Under the pieces are notes generated by a model, which had not been told where the DNA came from, ran no database searches, and was given only the letters and a program-made list of their open reading frames with translations. 64,000 bases of DNA from Marinomonas phaeophyticola (GTDB taxonomy: Bacteria > Pseudomonadota > Gammaproteobacteria > Pseudomonadales > Marinomonadaceae): NCBI RefSeq assembly GCF_026966905.1, contig NZ_JAPUBN010000011.1, positions 1 to 64,000 of the forward strand. Direction: 5' to 3'. The translations under genes were made by a program, and so were the position numbers. Shown one piece after another: positions 56,560-64,000 of the stretch. Position 1 is the first letter of the stretch, and the number at the start of each line of letters is the position of its first letter.

Positions 56560-58037
56560 TGAGTACAGAATTAGACACTCAAACAGCTGCACAAGCAGAA
56601 GAAGGTTCTGTTAGCTTTTTGGATAGAGCGATTGCAGCAACGACACAAACACCTGCGGATACAACAAAAGAGCTGTTTTCTGTTCTTGCAGAGCAAGCGC
56701 TAAGCGGTACAGTGGTTTGGGATAAAAATGTTACTAAAACGATTGAAAACGCGATTGCTGAAATTGATAAGCAAATGTCGATACAGCTTTCAGCCATCAT
56801 GCAGCAAGAAGAGTTTAGGCGACTGGAAGGATCTTGGCGTGGTTTAGGCAAATTGGTACGAGAAAGTGAGACGGGCCGTAGTCTAAAAATCAAACTAGTT
56901 GATTTTCAAAAAGATGAGCTATTGGATCAGTTTGAAGATGCACCTGCAGTGGATAGAAGCCCACTTTTTGATGCGCTTTATCAAAAAGAATTTGGTACCG
57001 CTGGTGGTGAGCCTTACGGTTTACTCGTTGGTGATTTCCAATTTTCGCACAAAGATGAAGATGTTGCTTTATTGCGCTATATGGGGGAAACAGCGGCGGC
57101 AAGTCATGCACCGTTTATTGCAGCCGCAAATCCTGACATGTTTGAGTTCAATTCTTTTGAAACTTTCAATGAAGGCAAGCCGGTTGCTGCGGGTTTTGAT
57201 TCTCCTTCTTATGCCTCTTGGAATGCTTTTAGAGAAAGTGATGATGCTCGCTATGTTAGCTTAACCTTACCGCAAACATTGGCTCGTTTACCATACGGCA
57301 AGAAAGGCTTATCAACAAACAGCTTCGATTTTGAAGAGCTTAGTAACGACTCTGATGGCAATCCATTACCAAAAGATAACTCTCAATTAGTTTGGTCAAA
57401 TGCGGCTTTTGAGTTGGGGTTAAAAATGACTCAATCGCATACTGCGTTTGGTTGGTGTACCGCTATCCGTGGTTTGGATAATGGCGGTAAAGTAGAAAAC
57501 CTACCTAACTTAACTTATAAGTCGTTAGCTGGTGATCTACAGCAGCAATGCCCAATTGAAGTGAACCTAACGGATGAGCGTGAAAAAGAGTTAAGTGATC
57601 TGGGTTTCTTACCATTGGTTCATTATAAAAATACCAATTACGGTGTGTTTATCGGTAGTCAAACAGCGCAGAAACCAAAAGTGTATACAGACCCTGATGC
57701 GACTTCAAATGCCGCTATTTCAGCCCGTCTTCCTTATATTATGGCTAGTAGCCGTATCGCACATTACTTGAAAGTGATGGGGCGTGACATGCTAGGGTCA
57801 AATTTAGAAGCAGCTGACTTACAGAAAAACCTACAAACTTGGATTGATCAATATACCAATTCAGGAGCGACAGGTAATGCGGAGCGTTCTAAAACACCAT
57901 TATGTGAATCGGCAATTAGCGTAGTTGAACAGCCTGGTCGTCCAGGTTCTTATTCCGCGGTGGCTCATTTACGACCATGGTTGCAATTAGAAGAACTCAC
58001 GACTTCTGTTCGGATGGTAACGAAAATTCCGGGTTAA
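56559..58037 (+). CDS. tssC: Type VI secretion sheath large subunit TssC
   Basis: A 492-residue TssC/VipB. The N terminus contains SFLDRAIAATTQT (residues 19-31), matching the helix bound by the ClpV N-domain. The core has RRLEGSWRGLGKLV, GGEPYGLLVGDFQF, LPQTLARLPYGKKG and the C-terminal YSAVAHLRPWLQLEELT. All parts expected for the main sheath protein are intact. Confidence 0.96.
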   Translation: MSTELDTQTAAQAEEGSVSFLDRAIAATTQTPADTTKELFSVLAEQALSGTVVWDKNVTKTIENAIAEIDKQMSIQLSAIMQQEEFRRLEGSWRGLGKLVRESETGRSLKIKLVDFQKDELLDQFEDAPAVDRSPLFDALYQKEFGTAGGEPYGLLVGDFQFSHKDEDVALLRYMGETAAASHAPFIAAANPDMFEFNSFETFNEGKPVAAGFDSPSYASWNAFRESDDARYVSLTLPQTLARLPYGKKGLSTNSFDFEELSNDSDGNPLPKDNSQLVWSNAAFELGLKMTQSHTAFGWCTAIRGLDNGGKVENLPNLTYKSLAGDLQQQCPIEVNLTDEREKELSDLGFLPLVHYKNTNYGVFIGSQTAQKPKVYTDPDATSNAAISARLPYIMASSRIAHYLKVMGRDMLGSNLEAADLQKNLQTWIDQYTNSGATGNAERSKTPLCESAISVVEQPGRPGSYSAVAHLRPWLQLEELTTSVRMVTKIPG

Positions 58038-58074
58038 GTTGTTCGTTTCTTTGGTATTGGATGTTTGGGTGTGA

Positions 58075-59502
58075 ATGACAATGTTTAAAGAGTCTTTGCA
58101 AAATGAGTTTAATAAACTCGATGCTGATCATGATGATTATCTTTTCTGTGCGCTGAAATTGTTAGCAGAATTGGATGAAGACATGTTAACAAATAAACGT
58201 ATGTTAACTTCGTCAATAAGTCATTTGATCGCCAAAATTGATGAAGCACTCTCTGAACAAGTATCTAAAATTATTCATCACTCAGATTTCCAATTATTAG
58301 AAGCTACCTGGAATGGTGTGTATTCTTTGGCTCATTTACCTGTAAATGCTCACAAAGTTAAAGTCCGGATTTTGGACTTAAGCTGGGAGGAGTTATCTCA
58401 TAATATGAATAACTCCATCTCATTAAGGCGTACCCTTTTATATAATTTGATTGGTAATCAAGAGCTTAATACATCGGGAGGACAACCGTTTGGTTTGGTT
58501 GTTGTTGATCGAGCTGTCTCATTTAGCTTGGATCAAGATTACGATGATATTTACACTCTCGAATTACTCGCTGGGTTGGGTGACTTATGTCTATGCCCTT
58601 TTATTTTTTCTCCTGCAAATGACTTCTTTGGTGAATCCGGGGCGGATTGGTTATCGGATACCCGCCGAGTGGAGAAAATTCTAGCTGGCCCTGAGTTTAC
58701 GTCGTGGCAACGTTTAAGGCATTTACCAGAGGCTCGTTATCTGGGAATGGTCCTGCCAAGAATTAAATTAAGGGATCATTATTCGAATGATTCTTGTTCT
58801 AAATTTATTTTTGATGAGGCTTTTCAAAGAAATAAAGGATTATGGGGAAGTTCTGCGTTCTTATTTGCAAGCATTGCGATGAGAGAATTCAATCGAATTA
58901 ATTGGTTTGGTTTTATGAAATCCCGTTGGCAAGATCAATATACGGGTGCATTAGTAAATGTTCCTCGAAATAATGTTGGCTCATTTAGCACTTATAACCC
59001 AACGCCTGATGTCAGAATGATTACTGACATGGGGGTCTTTTATGCAGAGCAAGGTTTTATCCCTCTTTGTCATAGTTTAATCACGGACAAATACTTCTTT
59101 AGAGGAAATAACTCGATTTGGAGAACGAGAGGAGAAGAAGGCGATGCTGTTATGGCGCAATTGCAAACGACATTAATGGTATGCCGAATCGCTCATTATT
59201 TAAAAGTTCAAATTCGTGGAATGATTGGTAACTTTCAAACAGCACAAGAGTGTGAGCAGTATTTGAACCGATGGTTAGATAGGTACTCAAGTAACTTATC
59301 GAGTGCGGATGAAGCTACCTTAGCGAAGTACCCTCTTAGTAAAGGATCTGTCGTTGTTAAAGAAATTGAGGGTGAACAAGGTCGGTATTCCTGCGATGTC
59401 ATTATTCAGCCACAGTATCAATTTGATCATGTGTGTGGGGAGCTTATGCTCTCAACAGATTTAGGCGCTGATTCTAGTCGTTCAAATGGAGTATTAGCAT
59501 GA
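58075..59502 (+). CDS. Second TssC-family sheath-like protein
   Basis: A 475-residue TssC paralogue. Family features are LLEATWNGVYSLAHLP, GGQPFGLVVVDRAV, FTSWQRLRHLPEARYLGMVLPR, WGSSAFLFASIAMREF and the closing YSCDVIIQPQYQFDHV. The N terminus (MFKESLQNEFNKLDADHDDY) lacks the LLD-type helix seen in the first TssC. Paired TssC proteins are known from some T6SS, for example in Agrobacterium and Rhizobium clusters. It overlaps tssE by four bases and follows tssC by 37. Confidence 0.88.
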   Translation: MTMFKESLQNEFNKLDADHDDYLFCALKLLAELDEDMLTNKRMLTSSISHLIAKIDEALSEQVSKIIHHSDFQLLEATWNGVYSLAHLPVNAHKVKVRILDLSWEELSHNMNNSISLRRTLLYNLIGNQELNTSGGQPFGLVVVDRAVSFSLDQDYDDIYTLELLAGLGDLCLCPFIFSPANDFFGESGADWLSDTRRVEKILAGPEFTSWQRLRHLPEARYLGMVLPRIKLRDHYSNDSCSKFIFDEAFQRNKGLWGSSAFLFASIAMREFNRINWFGFMKSRWQDQYTGALVNVPRNNVGSFSTYNPTPDVRMITDMGVFYAEQGFIPLCHSLITDKYFFRGNNSIWRTRGEEGDAVMAQLQTTLMVCRIAHYLKVQIRGMIGNFQTAQECEQYLNRWLDRYSSNLSSADEATLAKYPLSKGSVVVKEIEGEQGRYSCDVIIQPQYQFDHVCGELMLSTDLGADSSRSNGVLA

Positions 59503-59921
59503 TCTTTTGGAAAGCTTTTTTAAAAAGCGATCAGAATAAAGGTGATGAGATTCTGGAATCTATTCGGTATCAATTAAGCACATTATTAAATTCTGAGGCG
59601 CCAATGATAGGGTTTTCGAAAGGGTTTAGAGAAGTAGACGCTTCCAATATGCGTTTTGGTTTAGATAGCTCTTATAGCATATCCAGTCAAATGGATAAGG
59701 ATCAATTTGCTCGCTCAATTGAGTCATGGGTTCGGTCATTTGAGCCTCGTTTAAATGATGTCAGTGTTTTTATGGAAGAAAGTGATCCTAGAAAAAATGT
59801 TATTTGCTTCTCTTTAATGGCAAAAGTAAAAACAGAGAATGGAAATCATGTATTTCTTTTCGACTCCAATATAAGTTTGTCTGATCAAGTGGCAAATTTA
59901 GAGGGCCAGGAAGTTGTCTGA
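59499..59921 (+). CDS. tssE: Type VI secretion baseplate protein TssE
   Basis: A 140-residue gp25-like wedge protein. Typical parts are ESIRYQLSTLLNSEAP near the N terminus, the FGLDSSYSISSQ segment replacing the usual YGLPDL, and SIESWVRSFEPRLNDVSV. The divergent middle motif is worth noting but length and position fit TssE. Overlaps tssC2 by four bases and tssF by eight. Confidence 0.87.
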   Translation: MIFWKAFLKSDQNKGDEILESIRYQLSTLLNSEAPMIGFSKGFREVDASNMRFGLDSSYSISSQMDKDQFARSIESWVRSFEPRLNDVSVFMEESDPRKNVICFSLMAKVKTENGNHVFLFDSNISLSDQVANLEGQEVV

Positions 59922-61692
59922 TCAATTGATGCGTTACTTTGAAAGAGAGTTAGCCTATGTTCGGAAGTCGCTTTCCGAATTTGCCCAGTCGAATCCTGAG
60001 CAAGCGAATGCGCTCAAGTTGAATCAACGTAGTAATGAAGATCCTAATATAAGTCGATTAATCGATGGTATGGCTTTATTGACGGCAAAAACAGAAAAAA
60101 AGTTTGATGAGCAATTACCTGAACTGTTACAAGATTTGTTTAATATTCTATATCCAGGTTATTTACAGATTTCGCCAAGCTATGTTCCTGTCACTCTTAA
60201 TGAAGATTTAGATAAACTCTCAGAACCTGTGTTGCTCCCAAGAGGCTCTCAGCTGTCAGCCGTATTAGACGGGTCAGAGGAATGTCTATTTTCTACCGTA
60301 GCCGATTTACAAATCGACCCTTACTATATTCAAAACATCCGTGCAGAGTCAGCGCCTTTTAATTTTGTTACGCCGAACAACTTGAAACAAGCGGATTCAG
60401 TTATTCAATTAGAGTTAGCGTCTGTTTCCCCTGATGCTGAATTTTGTCAATTGAATTTAAAACACTTTGATTTCTATGTTCGAGGGTTTGAGAATAATTC
60501 TAAGGGCCTGATAGATTTATTATTATTGAATACAGAAGTCATTTCGATTGTTTCTTCTGAAGGCGAGCAGATCGAAGTTTCTCCTTCACGTTTGAAATCT
60601 CGTATTTCTGATCCTAGCTTTCAATGGTTGCCCAAGTATGGAAACCATTTTAGTGGTTTTGATCTATTACGAGATTACTTTATTTATCCAGATAAAGCGG
60701 CTTACTTTAGGATTGAAGAGCTTGGTGATGAACTTACTTCTTTCTCCTCTTCTTCCTTAACCGTCAATTTTTTTGTAAAACAGCTTCCCGTTGAATATTT
60801 ACGCTTATTCGACCGCAACGTCTTTAGTTTAAATACTGTTCCGACGATTAACTTATTTGAATGTCGAGGTGAACCGGTCAAGTATAATTTCTCTCAGTTA
60901 TCTGTTCCTGTTATTGCGGACTTGCATTCAATGAATGAAAAAATTGTAGTCGCAGTGGATAAGGTGTACGAAGTGTTGCCGACGGGTGAAATTGAATTGA
61001 GCCCTCTCTATGAAGGTGGTTATTGGTTTGATGATACGCAGGCACAATGGCAAACCCATCAAACTTGGAATGAAAAAGGTGAGCGAAAAGTTACACTGTC
61101 GCTAAGTTACCTTTCTCCTCCACAAACACAGAGCAGTGTGTTGTTGTCTATGCAATTAAAAGCCTGTAATGGTCGTCTGCCATGCTTGTTATCTGAAAAT
61201 CACTCTGTTGCGCTTTTAGAATCTATAGAGTTACCAGGTGTATTATCGCTTCTGAGTACACCGACTGCACCACAATACCCCAATCTAGATAATCAACTGA
61301 ATTGGCGCTTTATTGCATTACTGAATGCGAATTTTTCCAGTTTAACTCAGTCTGATGATCCAATAAAAGTACTGCAAGAATCCCTCCGAATGTGTACACC
61401 TGAAAGAGTTTGCCCGCAAGCTGACGCGATAAAACAAGTTTCTTATCAACATATTGTGTCGCCAATGAGGGTTAATCAGCAATCTATTTTTGCTTCCGGT
61501 ACAGTAGTTAATATCATGCTCGATGACAGTATATTGTCTGGAGATATTGCGATATTAGGCGAAGTTTTAAATTTATATTTAAAGCAATTTTGCAGCTTTG
61601 ATCGTTTTATTCAACTACGAATCAAGCGTTTTGGGAATGACAAAGCCAGTATTGAGTATGAGAAAGTGCATGGGAGTCAGTTATGTCTTTAA
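59914..61692 (+). CDS. tssF: Type VI secretion baseplate protein TssF
   Basis: A 592-residue TssF (VasA/ImpG). The N terminus SDQLMRYFERELAYVRKSLSEFA is family-typical, with PNISRLIDGMALLTAK, LPELLQDLFNILYPGYL, LLPRGSQLSA, and a CxxxxLP-rich C-terminal half (LKACNGRLPCLL). The first codon is TTG; an ATG five codons on is possible. It forms the baseplate wedge with TssG, TssE and TssK. Confidence 0.94.
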   Translation: MSDQLMRYFERELAYVRKSLSEFAQSNPEQANALKLNQRSNEDPNISRLIDGMALLTAKTEKKFDEQLPELLQDLFNILYPGYLQISPSYVPVTLNEDLDKLSEPVLLPRGSQLSAVLDGSEECLFSTVADLQIDPYYIQNIRAESAPFNFVTPNNLKQADSVIQLELASVSPDAEFCQLNLKHFDFYVRGFENNSKGLIDLLLLNTEVISIVSSEGEQIEVSPSRLKSRISDPSFQWLPKYGNHFSGFDLLRDYFIYPDKAAYFRIEELGDELTSFSSSSLTVNFFVKQLPVEYLRLFDRNVFSLNTVPTINLFECRGEPVKYNFSQLSVPVIADLHSMNEKIVVAVDKVYEVLPTGEIELSPLYEGGYWFDDTQAQWQTHQTWNEKGERKVTLSLSYLSPPQTQSSVLLSMQLKACNGRLPCLLSENHSVALLESIELPGVLSLLSTPTAPQYPNLDNQLNWRFIALLNANFSSLTQSDDPIKVLQESLRMCTPERVCPQADAIKQVSYQHIVSPMRVNQQSIFASGTVVNIMLDDSILSGDIAILGEVLNLYLKQFCSFDRFIQLRIKRFGNDKASIEYEKVHGSQLCL

Positions 61693-62636
61693 CGGCAACC
61701 ATGTTCAATAACCCTCAACAATTTGAGTTTGTACAAGTAGTTCGTTTGTTGCGGCAAATATCACTAACTAAAAAAATACAATATCAATCGGATCCTATGC
61801 CTGTAGGTGATAATTTTGATGTGGTATCAATTGAAAATACATCTCAAAAAGTGAAAGTAACGGTCGGTTTAGAGGCATTATCTGGCTGTCGAGGTGTTAT
61901 TCCGGATTATCTTTACCACGAATTATTACAAAGTTTGCATGATGATAGTTCTTCTCTACAATCCTTTTTAGATGTTTTTAATCAGCGATATTTAGAGTTG
62001 TTATCGAATGCTGTTACTACTCGTAATGCATTGTTGAGAGAAGAGCAGGAAGCGATCTTAGGTAAAACCTTAACGAGGCTCAGTCAGAAAACGGCCTTAT
62101 CTCAACTTTATGCCTTACCCAATAGTCTTTTAGATAAATCAGATCCAAGCATTTTACGTTTTAGTTTTCTTATGGGGTTAAAAACTCGCTCTCTTCAAGG
62201 ATTAAATCAAATACTGCGTGAGTACTTTAAATTAGATGTTGAGTCAAATGTGATTGCTAGCACTCCCTATCGAATGCCTAAACAGAGCTTTAGTCGGCTA
62301 GGAAGTCGTGTAGGACGTAACAATCAGCTAGGAGGAGGACTTTTATTAGGAAAACAAGGAACTCAACTTTATCAGGCATTAGAAATCCGAATACAACCAG
62401 CAAGTAGAAAAGAATACCTCAGTCTTTTGATGAACTCGCATTTTTCGAGTACTTTTCGACAGTTGGTGTCTGCATATTTACGAGAAGTTGTAGATGTGAA
62501 AATTTATTTGTTTGTAAAAAGGGCTTATATAGACGCTCCGGTTCTTTCCTCAAGCAATCTTGGTTTTCGGTTAGGTGAAGCAAATTGCCTTTCTCCCGAA
62601 AGAAAATTAAACGAATATCGTAAAATTCTACTGTAA
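61683..62636 (+). CDS. tssG: Type VI secretion baseplate protein TssG
   Basis: A 317-residue TssG (VasB/ImpH). Characteristic parts are PQQFEFVQVVRLLRQ near the N terminus, LEALSGCRGVIPDYLYHEL (about 62-80), LDVFNQRYLELL, and GLNQILREYFKLDVES. It overlaps tssF by ten bases in another frame. Somewhat shorter than many TssG proteins but apparently complete. Confidence 0.93.
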   Translation: MSLTATMFNNPQQFEFVQVVRLLRQISLTKKIQYQSDPMPVGDNFDVVSIENTSQKVKVTVGLEALSGCRGVIPDYLYHELLQSLHDDSSSLQSFLDVFNQRYLELLSNAVTTRNALLREEQEAILGKTLTRLSQKTALSQLYALPNSLLDKSDPSILRFSFLMGLKTRSLQGLNQILREYFKLDVESNVIASTPYRMPKQSFSRLGSRVGRNNQLGGGLLLGKQGTQLYQALEIRIQPASRKEYLSLLMNSHFSSTFRQLVSAYLREVVDVKIYLFVKRAYIDAPVLSSSNLGFRLGEANCLSPERKLNEYRKILL

Positions 62637-62650
62637 CCAGAGAGATTATT

Positions 62651-64000
62651 ATGTCATACGTAAAGTTGGGAAATTTAGTAGGTAAGTTAGATTCAAGTTT
62701 AAGGGATGCTTTAGAACAGGCCGCAGGTGATGCGATGTCTCAAACGGTCAGTTCAATTGAGATTGAGCATTGGTTACTACAAGTAATTGCATTGAATGAC
62801 TCCGATTTTAGCTCATTTCTTAAAAGCCAAAACGTAGATGTGACCGCACTGGTTGGGGAGTTATCGAATCGTATTGAACGTTTACCAAAAGGTGCGACGG
62901 GCCAGCCAACGATTAGTGGTGCCTTAAGCGAGTTAATGGAAGAATCTTGGGTGCAGGCGTCCGTTAATTTTGGACATGGAAAGATTCAGAGCTTACATCT
63001 GTTGCTAACACTTTTACAGACCGATGCGTTTGGTATTCAAAAACTAAAATTGAATAGCTTACAATCTATTTCAACTGAAGCGTTAAATGGCAAAATTGGC
63101 CAGTTAAAACAACCTTCGTCGGCTTCTTCTACTGGCGGGTCAGGTTCAGCAACAGAGCAACCTTCCGCTGGCGGTGCGTTAGAAAAATACACAGTCAATC
63201 TGACGCAACAGGCTCGAGACGGTAAGATTGATCCAATTTCTGGGCGGAATGTTGAAGTTCGCTTAGCTATTGATATTTTATGTCGTAAGCGCCAAAACAA
63301 CCCTATTTTAGTCGGGGAACCAGGCGTAGGTAAAACCGCAGTGGTTGAAGGTCTAGCCTTACGTATTGTCAGTGGTGAAGTTCCTCCTATTATACAAGGT
63401 GTGGAAATTCACTCTTTAGATTTAGGTCTTTTACAGGCCGGAGCAAGCATTAAAGGCGAGTTTGAGAATCGCTTGAAAGATGTTATCAATGAAGTTAAAA
63501 GCTCTGAAACCCCTATCATTGTTTTTATTGATGAAGCTCACACATTGATTGGTGCAGGTGGTGCCGCAGGACAGAACGATGCGGCTAATTTATTGAAGCC
63601 AGCGCTTGCCCGTGGTGAGTTCAAATCTATAGCCGCTACTACTTGGGCAGAATATAAAAAATATTTTGAGAAAGACCCTGCTTTGACACGTCGTTTCCAA
63701 GTGGTAAAAGTGGAAGAACCAAGTGCAACAGATGCTATGCAAATGCTGCGAGGTGTGGCGGCTTCATTGAAGAAACATCATAAGGTCTTTATTCGCGAAG
63801 ATGCTTTAGATGCCGCCGTGAATTTGTCTATTCGTTATTTACCATCGAGACAATTACCTGATAAAGCCATCAGTCTTTTAGATACGGCTTGCGCTCGTAT
63901 TGCTTTAACTCAAGGAGCAAAGCCTGAACGTGTTGAATATTTAGAACAGAAAATTCGTTATTTAAACAGTGAGCTAGAAGCCTACAAAGTGGAAGATGCT
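62651..64000 (+). CDS. clpV: Type VI secretion ATPase TssH/ClpV (3' end outside window)
   Basis: An open frame from ATG 62651 (AGAGATTATT upstream) runs to the window edge, 450 codons. The Clp N domain (about 1-155) starts SYVKLGNLVGKLDSSLRDAL. A Ser/Gly-rich linker follows (SSASSTGGSGSA). The first AAA+ domain has Walker A GEPGVGKT (residues 222-229) and Walker B VFIDEAH (291-297). It disassembles contracted sheath by pulling on the TssC N terminus. The M domain begins near the edge; the second AAA+ domain is beyond it. Confidence 0.95.
   Translation, partial: MSYVKLGNLVGKLDSSLRDALEQAAGDAMSQTVSSIEIEHWLLQVIALNDSDFSSFLKSQNVDVTALVGELSNRIERLPKGATGQPTISGALSELMEESWVQASVNFGHGKIQSLHLLLTLLQTDAFGIQKLKLNSLQSISTEALNGKIGQLKQPSSASSTGGSGSATEQPSAGGALEKYTVNLTQQARDGKIDPISGRNVEVRLAIDILCRKRQNNPILVGEPGVGKTAVVEGLALRIVSGEVPPIIQGVEIHSLDLGLLQAGASIKGEFENRLKDVINEVKSSETPIIVFIDEAHTLIGAGGAAGQNDAANLLKPALARGEFKSIAATTWAEYKKYFEKDPALTRRFQVVKVEEPSATDAMQMLRGVAASLKKHHKVFIREDALDAAVNLSIRYLPSRQLPDKAISLLDTACARIALTQGAKPERVEYLEQKIRYLNSELEAYKVEDA

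Noticed and set aside
56899-57264. Extra gene inside tssC
   Set aside because: Alternative-frame shadow of tssC with no independent start signal.

Overview
The window comes from a gammaproteobacterial chromosome. It looks like an Oceanospirillales-type marine bacterium, most probably close to Marinomonas. The evidence is a sdhE-ygfX / nadB / rpoE-rseABC-mucD neighbourhood, a HexR-type Entner-Doudoroff locus, an epmB / efp / epmA set, TTT and Dct systems, and AT-rich coding sequence. The genus is inferred from gene order and protein character only. Gene content appears chromosomal throughout; I see no transposase, prophage, CRISPR array or tRNA.

Layout. 1-2040: the 3' part of a 23S rRNA gene, a spacer without tRNA, a 5S rRNA gene and the rRNA operon terminator. 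2041-2556: four near-identical 97-bp tandem units, each with two inverted REP palindromes (REPIN-like), then decayed copies. 2662-6086: a LysR regulator divergent from a glutathione transferase, and an Lrp/AsnC regulator divergent from hpd (tyrosine catabolism). 6158-7720: purEK. 7920-14084: central carbon metabolism, with mgsA, pyk and gap on the minus strand, edd divergent from gap, and hexR. Three good HexR-like operators lie between gap and edd. 14172-17707: a choline-kinase-like phosphotransferase, ung, ygfZ, sdhE, ygfX. 17712-23834: nadB, then the sigma-E operon rpoE-rseA-rseB-rseC and mucD. 23909-30463: argE-argA, a CYTH triphosphatase and glnE, then a small YjfB-like protein.

30835-39862 is a sugar-acid catabolic and uptake locus. 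A minus-strand operon (SMP-30 lactonase, decarboxylating dehydrogenase, Gfo/Idh oxidoreductase, GntR/FCD regulator) diverges from a plus-strand operon (TctC-TctB-TctA importer, OtnK-type four-carbon acid sugar kinase, ABM monooxygenase). A perfect 14-bp palindrome between them is a likely GntR operator. 39984-43113 holds elongation factor P and its modifying enzymes EpmB and EpmA. 43149-46823 encodes the two-component pair DctB-DctD.

47108-51062 is the least familiar part. Three translationally coupled genes encode a two-pass membrane protein with a periplasmic sensor-like domain but no output domain, an MFS transporter fused behind a periplasmic sensor and HAMP-like segment, and an orphan TrpX-like periplasmic binding protein. 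They lie 47 bases before a type VI secretion cluster (51110-64000, cut by the window end): vgrG, DUF6931-like, PAAR, tssA, hcp, tssB, tssC, a second tssC-like gene, tssE, tssF, tssG and clpV. I see no terminator between the sensor/transport module and vgrG. The module is my best candidate for an undescribed system; the second TssC, which lacks the N-terminal ClpV-recognition helix, is another point of interest.
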